Positions 37,501-49,000 of a stretch of DNA of 64,000 nt are shown one piece after another. The stretch lies in assembly GCF_000003815.2 (NCBI RefSeq), contig NC_049986.1:15339569-15403568 (forward strand), read 5' to 3'. Source of the stretch: Branchiostoma floridae. Lineage: Eukaryota; Chordata; Leptocardii; Amphioxiformes; Branchiostomatidae. Position numbers and translations under genes: made by a program. Every line of letters begins with the position of its first letter. Position 1 is the first letter of the stretch. The notes beneath the pieces were generated by a model. It did no database searches. It had not been told where the DNA came from and saw only the letters and a program-made list of their open reading frames with translations.

Positions 37501-40500
37501 TTGACTTTTTCATAGTAATCAGGGGAACTGAAATATAAAGTGAAATACAGCTTTATCACACCTCACTATTACTTACCCATGACCACGTCAAATGGCACAT
37601 TCTTGTAGTGGAAAGGTCTGGCCATGGTTGGTGACGGCTCCTCCCACGGCGCGGTGTACGCTGGGGTCACGGACGTCATGTGGGGATGGTTCATCGCTGC
37701 TTGTGTGGGGGAGGGATGGGATGTCCTTTTGTCTCCTATATTGGGTCATATATATATTCAATTTACAGATAGAGCAGGTGCAAGGTAGCCACAATTCATC
37801 GTTTTATATAAACTTTCGACAACAAGGTTTGAATAGAAAGACTCGTTATAAGATTCTTAGCTTGTAACCCAAACACAATTAGACCATCTCTAAAGTAAAA
37901 TTTCATGGTCTCAGATATCCATTGACAGAACCTGACATTTTTTTATGTGTGAAGACACCGTTTGAAAGGAATATACAGGCCCCTTAAAGCCATTAAAGTC
38001 TGACTGTCCACAATTAGCAGTTGAATCAATTATATCATGGCATTATTATTGGTTTGACCAATGACAGAATGCTTGCAAGTCTTTTAATGCGTCCACTTTT
38101 ATGTCTTTATTTTGCATGTCTACATTTTGACAGAGTTGGACAAGGCTACAAGATCAGTCTATTGTAACAGAACAGACCAATAGCATTACAGTAGTATCAT
38201 TCACCTGGACGGGACACCCGGCGGCCCCCGTCTTGTATCAGACCGGTGCGGTATAACCCCTACCTAACAGCTACAACTTTCATCTCACCGTAGATTTTCT
38301 GATACTTCCTCTCCAGCTGGGCCTGTAGCGATGTGGGCTCCACATCCTCCCTGCTGGTCTGGGGGTGGGGGTGAGGCTCCCCTGTCCCTGGGGCTGCCCT
38401 GTCCCCCAGGGGGTCCAGTCTCCAGGGCCCTGCCGTCCCCAACGTCCGAGGGGGCATGGGGGGAAGGGACTTCTCTCGGGCATCAAGTAGCCTCATTTTC
38501 CTAGAAGATATCAATTTTGAAAACATTAATATCAGTCTTGATGCACAATCATCCTTAACAGTATTGAGGAAAGTTGTATCGTTTGACTATCTTTTACAAC
38601 AGCAAACTCTGCATTGTTGTGATGCATTTTTGTTATCACAAGATAAGTATGTCATTGACTAAATGCCATTTTTGCAAGTTTTGCTATTTCCTTTTCAAAG
38701 GATCCTTTAGCTTATCTATTATAAAGCAGACTTTATCTAGAAAAAATCACACAGAGACTTGACTGTCTCAGAGTAGTCTCCAAGCAGATATGTCAGCGAG
38801 ATGACAAAAGAGAAGAGTTTGGCCAAATAGGGAAAAATAAGTTACCATGGGATCTCAGCCAGTCAGTTCCCTCCTAGACCAATTAACTCCTACTAGACTT
38901 TTATTCCTAACTGGGCCAAAGTCCCCTATTACTATTCGGCCAGGTAGGAGTCTGGTAGAGACTAGTCTGAGAGTACCAAAAAATTGTCTGTCTCTGCTCT
39001 AGATCTGTACCTGTGGTTGAGGATGGAGCTCTGTTGCCGGGGCGGAGACGGGGACCTAGCAACCTCCTGTATAGCCTCCTTCAGCCCCGGTAGCATCTTC
39101 TCTAGTAGCTTCTGCAGGTTTGGGTCACTGAGGGAAGAAACAAACAAACAAACAAATAAACAAATGTAATAAAACCTAATTACCAGTCATTTCAAGCTGA
39201 GCAACATGGCAATTTAGAACCTTACTACAATGTATATGACTGTTTGTTTTCAAAGTATTCTGAACAAATCATGTAAACTATATGGAGTTACATAAAAGAA
39301 TTGTCAACATACCTTAAGTTTTATAGAAATATGTACAAATTCTGTTTTCAAAGATAACAGCTACTCTCTACAGAATGTATTGTCCTGTAGACATGAAGAG
39401 TTGACATGGTTAAGTTACCTCTGTGCATTCTGTAGCAGCTGGATCAGTGTTTCTTGTGAGATGCCTTTCAATCTGTGAAACAAAGTTAACATATAAAAAC
39501 ACTTTTTATATTTTTAAGAATACGTAAGTCCACACCATTATTTTACTCAATCCTTGGTTGTCAGACATTGCAAAATAAAGATTTGCACAACATGAAAACA
39601 AAGGGTAAACTTATATTAGCATGAAAGCTCATCTGTGTTGATGTAGTACATATTGAAGATTTTCCACTGTCTTACAACACTAAAATTAGCTTACCTCGAA
39701 TTTTCAGTTGCACTTTTTAAAAAACTAATGGAAGCAGAACTATAATGTTCACAGTTCATGATGCCAAAAAAAGACTCACCCCTCATGCCTGGGACTGAGG
39801 CGGTTGGACGTGTAGGGCTGTCCTCCCGTCGGCACGCCCGACTTGTTTTTAGATGATCGCTTCTTCTTTTTCTGGAGGTTATTAAACAAATAGACAACTG
39901 TTGCTTTATTCAACATTCTTGTCTACATCTGTACAGCTTACAGCCATAGTAAGATTATAATTGAAGCTTAGTCATAAGTATTTTCTTTAATTTCAGTAAA
40001 CAGTCAACCAAAATTTCAACACCTAGGCTTATTGACTGCAAACCACTAGCATGCAAGTCAAGTGAGCCGCAACACCAGGGACTCAAACTCTGGAACCATC
40101 ATCAGTACTATGTCAACAAACAAACCATTCACTTTTTTTGTCAAAATACACATTGACAATGGTTTTATTGTGTTTAAAAACATTTACTTGATTTCCGAGT
40201 ATTGTGCAACATGTCTAACGTTACAATTTGAATAAACAGTAACTGTTACAGTAACATCTACAGCAGTCACTGTTACAATCTACGTCTGAATAATATGTTT
40301 GCTAGAGTCGACTGCTTTGAAGTTCTATTCAGTAACTGCCCAATGAAGCTATTGATCTTGAAAGTACAGAAATTAACATGTAGATAAAAATGTGACTTAA
40401 TTTCAAGAGTTTCGAAGATTTTGACATTAGTAAACACCTGTCACTGCTTACACAGTAAATTCTAACTTACCGTTTTCCTTTTGTAAAAGTTGTGTGGCAG

Positions 40501-43500
40501 AAGCTCCTTGGTGATGTCTTTAGCTCTCACCACTCCTGACTTGCTCACTGACCTGGTGATCACACAAAATGATTCTTATATCTTATATAACTTTTACCAT
40601 AATGTGTTTCAAAGCATGTCAAGCAGCTTTGGAACTGACAGTAGATGACAACATTTAAGTACTCTATAAGATTTTTAATTTAACAGTAGCAAGACTTTGA
40701 CAAGCTTTAGCTGATATTTACTAAAATCCATGAGATTTTTCATATGGCAAGTGCAAAGTTGACAAGCTTTGGCCGATATTCACTAAAATGATTTATGTGG
40801 AACCAAAAGGGGGAAACGAATGATAATTATTATAGTCTTTGGTTTATAGCTTGTGAATGTGAATTATAACATGATAACTATAGAACTGTGCCATAAAACT
40901 GACCTGGAAAAAACACCTACCAGATACTGCCATCTCACTACTGATCCATTGGAAAGTCATGTATCAGGGTGTTTAAAAGAAAGGTATTGTCATGGGGCAT
41001 TGTCTAGTGACAATGAGATAAAACAAGTAATTCATAAGAACTGAAATTTCAGGAAATTTTGATGCAGCCCAAACTGTCCAAGAAGACCACTTTTAAAGAT
41101 GAAATCTGATAAACATAGAATACAACACGGTGTATTCCGTATCACCCGAGGTACCAGCTCGACTGCGGGAAGGATCGCCCAAAGGCCGGAGGGTGATCTG
41201 ACCCGCGGGAGGGCTGGGACCGAGTGGTCACAATGGCCAGGTGGTCCTTTTGTAGAGGTGGTCACTTGTACAGGTTTGACTTTATTTAGCAGCATAACTG
41301 AATGGTTGAAATTTTTGTCCATCCCAACTGCTAGCAGTAAAATTTGCTCCAGAGACAAAAGAAACGACACTCGCCCTGCGTAATATCACCCTTTGTTCTT
41401 ACACTCCTATGTTCCCATACCCCAATGTTACGACACCCCCTAACCCTAACCCTAACCCTAACCCTAACCCTAACCCTAACCTTAACCCTAACATGCATAC
41501 ATTATGTGTGTCACTCAAATATAGGTGTCTGAACATAGCCCTGCCATAGAAAGCCCTGTCACTCAACTAGTAGACTTAACCCTTACCCTGCCTGGGGCGT
41601 GGTCCTGTGGCGCCGCCTGTGTGGGCTGAATGGTTGAAATTTTTGTCCAAATTCCCAACTGCTGCAGTAAAATTTGCTCTAGAGACAAAAGAAACAACAC
41701 TCGCCCTGTGTAATATAACCTTTTGTTCTTACACTCCTAATCCTATGTTCCCATACTCCAATGTTACGACACGCCCTAACCCTAACCCTAACCCTAACCC
41801 TAACCCTAACCCTAACCCTAACCCTAACCGGTGTCTGAGCATAGCACTGCCATAGAGAGCCCTGTTACTCAACTACGTAGTAGACTTAACCCTCACCCTG
41901 CCTGGGGCGTGGTCCTGTGGCGCCGCCTGTGAGGGCGCGGGAACCAGATGTACTCCAGGAAGCTGCCGCCCAGCAGGTTGTTCACGGCCTTGCTTCTGTC
42001 GGTGAGGTCTACAACTTCATGCACTTCCACCTGTGGGAGGTCAGATCAAGAAGGCAATCAGAGACGGCAGACTCCACTCAATGGTAAAATTTTGTCCGTC
42101 ATCTTTATTTCGAAATACTTTGAAAAAGGACATGTTTAAAACACGAATGTAAGAATCACTTTCTATGATGAAATGTGAAATGAAGAAACAGACAGACAAG
42201 CCCCCCCAAATTCTTCACTCCCTTGGGGTTTAGTTAGTATCTTCAAGGTCACTGGATTGACTAATTTAGTGCTTTGGATATCCACTATTTTGTCAATAAA
42301 GATGTGTGCAGGAAATGTAGCACTGAATATTGATAGCCACCGACAAAAGGTCGCTAGAAATGATTTTTTGTCTCAAATGGGTGACGTCATGATATTCTAT
42401 ATCAACGTTACAACTGAATGGCTTTTTACGAGGCTTCTCAAATCAAAATTTTGAAAAATAAGTCTCTAAAGAGAGCCTGTTAATCTTCTAACTTTTCTTG
42501 GTTCTGGTTGAAAACACTTCCCAACTCCACCAACCTTCTGTGCAGGTCTGACTGGGATGGAAGTTGAAGTGTTTCTGGATGTTGCGCCCTCTGCTGACTT
42601 GCGGAGGAACTGCGCAGAGCTCATCATGGGGCTGACGTGGGGACCCATGTACCCGCTCCAGTTCTTCCCGCTGCCATGGTAACAAGGTCAGAAGGTCAAC
42701 ATGTGTCACAGACGTACTTCTATCATATCTTACTACTAGATCAGGTCTACATTTCAAGGGAGTAAGTAATACTTTGATATCTGTACCTTCATGGAAAAAT
42801 CTCACATTCCTCAATACTAGTATGTAGCATTAGATCACCCAAAGGCTAAAACATTTTACTAGTACTACATTATAGTACACTGTAGTTTATTTTCCTTGAC
42901 CCATAGTCAGCAAAATGTGCAGGTGTAGATAGAAACTCAGACTATCCAAGTGCAAGTTCTCTCTATAGATTAAGAAAAACTTTGACTAAGTTAAACCTGG
43001 TCCACAATGCTTTTTTCTACTTGAATCACTTGTGCTTTCAGTAAAATGATAACGTTACACCCTCATGACACTGACCTTGGGCGTTGTCGCTGTGGAGACA
43101 TCGCCCCTGACAGCGACCCAGCGACCAGCCTGTCTGCCAGTGGCTGTCCCGTGTCCAGGTTAAACTGGTCCCGCTTGTCGAAGCCGTAGTCGCCAAGCAG
43201 GTTTACCACATTCTGTGTGGGCAGGCTGCCTGGAGAGTGGGAAACATATTCAAGGTCAAATCAGGCTTCACCTCCTTATGCAATGCTGCATTAATGTGTA
43301 ATTATAGTTTAAATGGCTGGCCAGCCAAGAAAGGGACATGAATGGAGATCCGGACAATTCAGCCCTTTACCAACTTGACCCTGTCAACTAGGCCCAACAC
43401 CCTGTCAACTCCGCCAGGGTTAGGGTGTTGGTCCGAGATGACCTAAGGGTGTTGGACGAAGTTGGTCTGATTAGACAGCCATGAGCAAAGTTGTTATTAA

Positions 43501-44420
43501 AAGGACTGAAACATCTGACATTCATGATCACATGGTTGGCCGATAACTAAAATGCTGCCAGACGGAAAGGTAGTCAGTGTTTCCGCCAGAGGGCCGTCTA
43601 CCTGTCCAATGACGGTCTCGGTAGGTAGTACATTATTTTGTCAGGACTAGGGCTGGGTACCGGTACAGAAAATTCAGGTCCAGGTCCGGTTCAGGTCCAA
43701 AGGATTAGGTCCAGGTCCGGACCTGAACCTGATGCAGTATGACTCATACCAATGGTCCATTTCACTACAAAGAGATCTATTTGGTGGAGTATTAGACTTA
43801 CACTAGCGTTTTAAAATCCTTCAACGCTTACTGAACCTGTACGATTGGCTGTAAAACGTGGTAGAAATTTACTATAAACTCTACTCTACTTCACTCTTGT
43901 TATTTTCTTCCACCTGCAAGCGCCAAAACGTGTGAATGCCTGATAAAATAATCTGTTAATTTTCTAATCGGTCCAACATCCGGTCCACCTAATTTTTTCA
44001 GGTCCGGTTTTTCTGGACCGGTCCAATAAGAAAAAACGGTTTTGTACCGGTACACTGTACTGATACCCAGCCCTAGTCAGGACCATTGCTTGGTTTCACT
44101 TTTGCTTGGTATTTCACACTGCAATAACTGCATTCAATACAAGGTTAAAGGGAGACCTTCTCCATATAATCTCTTGATACAACAAGTGGCAGTCTGGTAA
44201 ATGAGGGTGGTTATACAGTTAAGATACAGAAACAGAAAATGACAACACCACAGCTACAAGCTGCCATGTACATACCTCCTCCTGAAGACTGCTGGGAGCC
44301 GGTCAACGGGCTGAGTGAACGAGGCGGTTGCGGGCGGTGCGCATGTTTGTGAGCCAACCAGCAGCCGGGGTGTTGGCACAAGACACCACAGGTCGCCGGC
44401 GGGACTGCAAACTCACTCAT
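34587..44420 (-). CDS. Unrecognised Pro-rich protein with acidic tail, possibly ciliary (14 exons)
   Basis: I do not recognise the family. Exons, in transcript order: 44276-44420, 43076-43229, 42535-42670, 41897-42030, 40471-40552, 39780-39871, 39419-39472, 39011-39127, 38289-38500, 37577-37696, 37077-37282, 36133-36657, 35643-35804, 34587-35186. All phases agree; about 912 residues. The start is set by an in-frame TAA just upstream. The N-terminus carries C11, C15, C20, H24 and H28, spaced like a small zinc-binding site. Residues ~218-235 are very basic (KKKKR). Two helical stretches follow (~248-300). Residues ~572-601 repeat PGSP(T/I)RR. The last ~200 residues are strongly acidic, rich in E and G. 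There is no signal peptide or membrane helix. Two donors are GTTGGT (35642, 42534), a weak form. An acceptor at 44441 shows that a non-coding 5' exon exists upstream. The X-box at 45331 suggests a ciliary role. Confidence 0.78.
39616..39712. repeat. Dispersed repeat shared with 49667
   Basis: 'ttagcatgaaagctcatctg' and, further on, 'gcttacctcgaattttc' occur here and at 49667-49757 in the same order. It is a two-copy dispersed repeat within the window. Confidence 0.55.
41447..41492 (+). repeat. Interstitial telomere array 1
   Basis: About seven CCCTAA units, one changed to CCTTAA. On the minus strand this reads TTAGGG, the vertebrate and general deuterostome telomere unit. Confidence 0.85.
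41774..41829 (+). repeat. Interstitial telomere array 2
   Basis: About nine uninterrupted CCCTAA units in the second copy of the tandem duplication. The unit number differs from copy one, as expected for slippage after duplication. Confidence 0.88.
43648..44075. mobile_element. hAT-type MITE with 8-bp target duplication
   Basis: The element starts TAGGGCTGGGTACCGGTAC and ends with the inverted TACCCAGCCCTA. It is flanked on both sides by the identical octamer GTCAGGAC (43640-43647 and 44076-44083). The 8-base duplication and TAGGG ends are hAT hallmarks. At 428 bases with no coding frame it is non-autonomous. Sub-terminal GGTCCAGGTCCGG-type repeats, with their inverses near the other end, could bind transposase. 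The perfect target duplication suggests a recent insertion in intron 1 of the minus-strand gene. Confidence 0.92.
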
Positions 44421-44717
44421 CAGGATGAAATTTTAACCCATCTGGAAAAAAAGGTAGATTGTAATAACTTTTTCAGCATTTTTAATTGATTTATTAATAT
44501 ATAAAGCACATATTTATTTGGATGAAAGAGCAACATGTTTTAGGGTTCTGTTTCTGAAAAACGGGCAGCTAGACTATGATATGTCTTCTCCATATCTGCT
44601 GAGTATAACAGCATTTTATCCATGTCATTAGTCACTCAAGTGCTACTTATGTACGGAACTATATCCCGAAGAAGAAGAAGAACTCCCTTGCCATTACTTT
44701 TATTACCTATTTCTTAC

Positions 44718-44760
44718 CTCTGTTTGGTGGGGATTCTAGGAGAAAATCCGGAAAGCTGGT
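44718..44760 (-). other. Candidate 5' UTR exon end of minus-strand gene
   Basis: On the minus strand, exon-like sequence ending in ACAGAG is followed by GTAAGA at 44717. It could splice to the acceptor at 44441. Another donor (CGAG then GTAAGT) lies near 44840. Either or both may be leader exons; left limits are unknown. Confidence 0.35.
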
Positions 44761-45248
44761 GTGCAAACCGTAATTTGGAATAACTAAGAAAGCACTCGTC
44801 TGTTACCCGGCAGATTGCATGGACCTAGAGCACTTACCTCGAGTATGTCATCTATGATCTAGCGATCTGAAACCCATCGTATGTTACTTACTAAAACCTA
44901 TGTATAAACTTTCTCTGTTACTCAAATCATAATCACAGTGAAGCTCAACACATATGGATATGAAATACATAAACCGATGTTTGAGTCACCTTATGAAGAC
45001 GTTAGCGTTACGCCATACAACGATCTCAGTCGATTAAGTAGTGGGCATTATGCGTGATGTTGTGTCAACAGAGAGCATGTAACCTTAAACTTCACCCTCC
45101 CCCTCTCTCCGTAACTTTTAGGATTTGCTACGTGTCAAAAGTGACAAAACGACGCAAAACCTGGACATCTGGCAAAACCCCTCGCAACATACTGACCGTC
45201 GGCATTCCATTCATGATCTATTACACACGAACAGCAAGCGGAACTTAC

Positions 45249-45305
45249 CGTCAAACAATAAATCTGTGCCCCGGATTTTACGACATTGTTGACAGCGTCC
45301 GCCAT
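45249..45305 (-). other. Candidate upstream first exon or uORF (19 codons)
   Basis: On the minus strand, ATG at 45305 in strong context (A at -3, G at +4) opens MADAVNNVVKSG and so on for 19 codons, ending in a strong donor, ACG then GTAAGT, at phase 0. The X-box lies 26 bases upstream. Joined to the next acceptor (44441), the frame stops after two codons, so it is either a spliced uORF in the leader of the 34587-44420 gene or a coding exon of an isoform whose partner exon I could not find. Confidence 0.45.
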
Positions 45306-45330
45306 GTTCTTGATCCGCACTCAACTTTGG

Positions 45331-45343
45331 GTCACCTAGCAAC
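45331..45343 (-). promoter_or_regulatory. Consensus X-box (RFX site)
   Basis: Plus-strand GTCACCTAGCAAC matches GTNRCC(N0-3)RGYAAC at every position with a one-base spacer. It is 26 bases upstream of the ATG at 45305 and about 900 bases from the main start at 44420 of the minus-strand gene. X-boxes at this distance from transcription starts are typical of ciliary genes. Confidence 0.6.
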
Positions 45344-46036
45344 AGGTGGAAAGGCACACCACTCAGAAGCGACATCTGCCGATTGCTATACGAACTGCAG
45401 CAAGGTTAGCATTATCCTGCAATGTGTGCCAAAATCGCTAGGTGGGACTAACATACTTATTATCAATCTTATTACTAAAATGCCATATAACCGTTGCGTT
45501 TATTGGTCAGCACTATTTCAACACATTGGGGATATATCTAGTATGAACATAGGACAGATGACACTTTCTACATTGAAATATTGCTGTGAATCGCCCAAAT
45601 GAATGAATTAATGAATGGTTTATGAATGAATGGTTTATTGAAAAACGATATACCTCGCAGCCAGAGTTTTTGGTAAATTTATATTAGGATATGCGTAGGA
45701 TATATAAAGACGTCCTTCTTTTGCCATTTTCTAGTCACTTCATATCATTTCTCACTTAGGTTTGAGCTCAATTTACTACATGTATTGTAGTATCATTCAT
45801 TCAGTAGGTGTCAATTAACACCCTGTATCACAGGTATGATGAGCACCTCAAACAAATGCAAATTAGACACATACCTTTCCAATTGATAACAACCGGGGTT
45901 GTCTGACCAGTGTTGGTTCAGACCTTGGCTTGGGAAACAGACAACATACAATCATTTCCTTCCGTCCACAAGTTCCAGTAAACATCCACTCGCGCACCTC
46001 TGATCCTCGCAACATTTTTCTGCGGCAAACGCGAAG

Positions 46037-49000
46037 ATGCTGCTGCAGCAACTTGTTCTGCTGATCGGTATTCTCGCCGTCCATCCTTTGGCTGCATCTG
46101 TGAGCGTATCTGGTGAGTACTTGACTGTCGTGACTTGATCAGAAGTTGTTAACTGTTTTAGAAGTCTTTGTACTAAATGACGGACGCCGATCCCATAAGG
46201 TGGTCCGGACTGACTGTTTGGATCTGTGATATAAATTATTATGTTTTATGAGGTTGGATGTTTCAAGTTATGTTGTAGGAGGAGAGAGTTTTAAGCTGTC
46301 TGGTATTACCGAACTTTCCGTATTTTCACATAGAAATTAGCAAAATATGTCGCACTGTTTTGCATTGTGCCCTTGATGATAGCATATATAATGGCCTAGA
46401 AGTTGATGATAGCAAGAAATAGTAGTACATGTAATAGAACAAATATGTACTTCGTATTACTACGTTATACATACAAAGTGTATTTAGATAAGTGTGTGAA
46501 GGTGATCTGAAATTGAAAGAGCTTGCTCATGCAAAACAAGAAAAACAAATTCAAGCACAACTAAAACAATGAGTTGTTCATGTCGTTACTTGAGAGTGGT
46601 GCATTGTCTTGTTACGTCGTGATTTAGCACTCATTTGCCAAGACTCACATTATCACAATATTGTTTGAATAGTGGCATTTGTATGTTTACTGTGAATTTG
46701 TTACAGACATATGATGCACGAGTGAGGGTAGCAAGTTGTTCAGATCTGTTAGAATAGACGAACAGTATGGATAATTGTTTGTAACGTATATGTAATTGTG
46801 CATGATCAGCAGTAATTTTACACACCCACGGAAATCTGTAATGATAAAAATACGTAGATGTTAAATAAAATTATTGTTTTGTCCATAGCGACTGCATCTC
46901 CACAATCGATATCGGCCGTTCAGACTGCATCAGCAAGTCTTCAACCGAGTCCATCCCAAACACCTAATGGTCTCGCCTCCCAGGCCCCTCATCTTGACAG
47001 CACTGCAGCGATGTCCCTCGGAACATCTGCTCCAGTTATGACGCCGCCCCTCGGCACATCAGGTCCAGTTGTGACGCCGTCCCTCGACATATCAGCCCCA
47101 GTTGTGACGCCGTCCCTCGTCACATCTGCTTCAGTTGTGGCTCCGTCCCTCGGCACATCTAATCCAATTGTGGCACAGTCCCTCGGTACATCGGCTCCAG
47201 TTATGACGCCGTCCCTCGGCACATCGGCTCCAGTTGTGACGCCATCCCTCGGCACATCGGCTCCAGTTGTGACGCCGTCCCTCGGTACATCTGCTGCAGT
47301 TATGTCCCTCGGCGCATCGGCTCCAGTTGTGACACCGTCCCTCGGCACATCGGCTCCAGTTGTGACGCCGTCCCTCGGCACATTGGCTCCAATTATGTCC
47401 CTCGGTGCATCGGCTCCAGTTGTGACGACGTCCCTCGGTACATCGGCTCCGGTTGTGTCCCTCGGTACATCAGCTCCAGTTGTTGCCCCGTCCCTCAGTA
47501 CATCAGCTCCAGTTGTTGCCCCGTCCCTCGGTACATCAGCTCCAGTTGTTGCCCCGTCCCTCGGCACATCTGCTCCGATTGTGGCTACGTCCCTCGGTAC
47601 ATCTACTCCAGTTGTGGCGCCTTCCCTCGGCACATTGGGTCCAGCCATGACACCATCCCTTGGTATATCGAGCGCCACCATCGTGCCATACCTCAGCACA
47701 CTATCGCCGACTCGTGGTATTTCACCATCCTTGAGTACCCAGGGCCACGTACCCTCTCCCAGGCCGTCTTTACTTGCCATTACACCTTCCCCCGGCATAA
47801 TGACCTCGATAATTACGCCTGTCATGGGTACACAAACCCCAGTCATCGCAAACTCCCTCGGTACACCGACTCCAACCGTCACACCTTCACTGAGGACATC
47901 GGAACCACTTGCCAGACCGTCCTCTAGCACTGCTACACAGGCGCCTTCCATCACCTCGTCCTTGGAAGCTTTTAGGTCAGCCGGTTTCTCGACCGCATCG
48001 GCGACACACAGTACACCACAGCTGAACACCGTGCGACTCAACACCTCTCAGATGACAGTGATGCAGACAAGTACGGTGCTCATATCTCCCTCTGTGGCGA
48101 GATCAATGTCATCAGTGACAGCAACCGTGACCGCAAACACAACAGCTCCGACATCACCACCTCGTCAGGTACCAGGTAAGACCACCTTTTAGAACACCCT
48201 TTCCATCGTCATTGCGGCATGCCCTAACAAGACAAGTTTCATGTTTTGTTGCCGCTTGAGGCACTGTCTGTATGAACTTTCGCAATGTCTTTTTTTTTTC
48301 ATTCTAACGCCCTAGCTGAATAGGCTATTGTTCTGTAGTACATGTCTGGTGCTTGGTAAAACTTATTTGTATCTTCAGAGCAAAGTTCTAAGCAAACGTT
48401 TTACAATTTTACTGAAGAGTATTTCTTTCTCCGTCTACCCCTCTACAGTTCTCCAGGCACAGTCGTTTGACGTCATTTCGCGGAGCAGTGACGTGTTCAG
48501 TCCGGTAGAGGGCACTACAGTCGTTTTCAACTACATCATACGGAACACTGGCCCCGTGGACCTCCCTCCCAGCCGCGGCGGGACTCTGCAAATAAAGGTA
48601 GTCATGTTTTATTTTGCTTGTTTGTTTTGAAAACCATAACGGGTAAACCTTAATTTGTACGAGGTCGAATGACCGAGTGGCTACGCTGCAGGAGCGGAAG
48701 TTTGTACCTGACTTCGGTTGGGGAAGTAAAAGGCTAGTTGTGGAAAGAGATGGACTGGCCCCATCTCCCAATACCGTACCATGGATGACCCGCTGGCTGG
48801 GCCGCTGCTGCCTCAAAATTACCGTTAACGGGTAATCCACCCTATGTCGGCTCCACTGTTGATGTGTTGTCAAAAATGTCACTATTTATTATACATTTAG
48901 TATTGTACTTCCAACAGCAAGTTGACATGTAGGAATTCTAGTTTTGATACCAGGTATTTGAATCTAGAACTCAAAGCGCAATGTGTTATTTTCTTCCACA

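Larger units (their letters stand above)
41299..41932. repeat. Tandem duplication carrying telomere repeats and an exon fragment
   Basis: Two ~310-base copies: 41299-41621 and 41627-41932. Each starts 'tgaatggttgaaatttttgtcc', contains a CCCTAA array, then 'catag(c/a)cctgccatag' and ends in 'cctgcctggggcgtggtcctg'. In the second copy that last part is the 3' end of a coding exon of the minus-strand gene (41897-42030). The first copy is therefore a duplicate of part of that exon and its donor, lying downstream in the intron without an acceptor. Confidence 0.8.
37100..44270 (-). other. Introns of the minus-strand gene
   Basis: Besides the elements listed separately, introns hold a C/G-rich module at about 38211-38270, and at 41100-41230 a GC-rich block ('tatcacccgaggtaccagctc') that looks repeat-derived. 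No further coding exon is needed for phase. Confidence 0.4.

Noticed and set aside
41581..41621. Extra exon of the minus-strand gene in the duplicated unit
   Set aside because: It carries only the exon's 3' end and donor, with no acceptor; treated as a duplicated fragment.
45054..45602. 182-codon open frame on the plus strand
   Set aside because: No recognisable domain and no splice support. It overlaps the X-box and candidate first exon on the other strand, a promoter-type region.
46989..48044. 351-codon open frame on the minus strand across the mucin-like repeat
   Set aside because: The 33-bp repeat has no stop in that frame, so the frame stays open by repetition. The plus frame has splice sites, signal peptide and domains.
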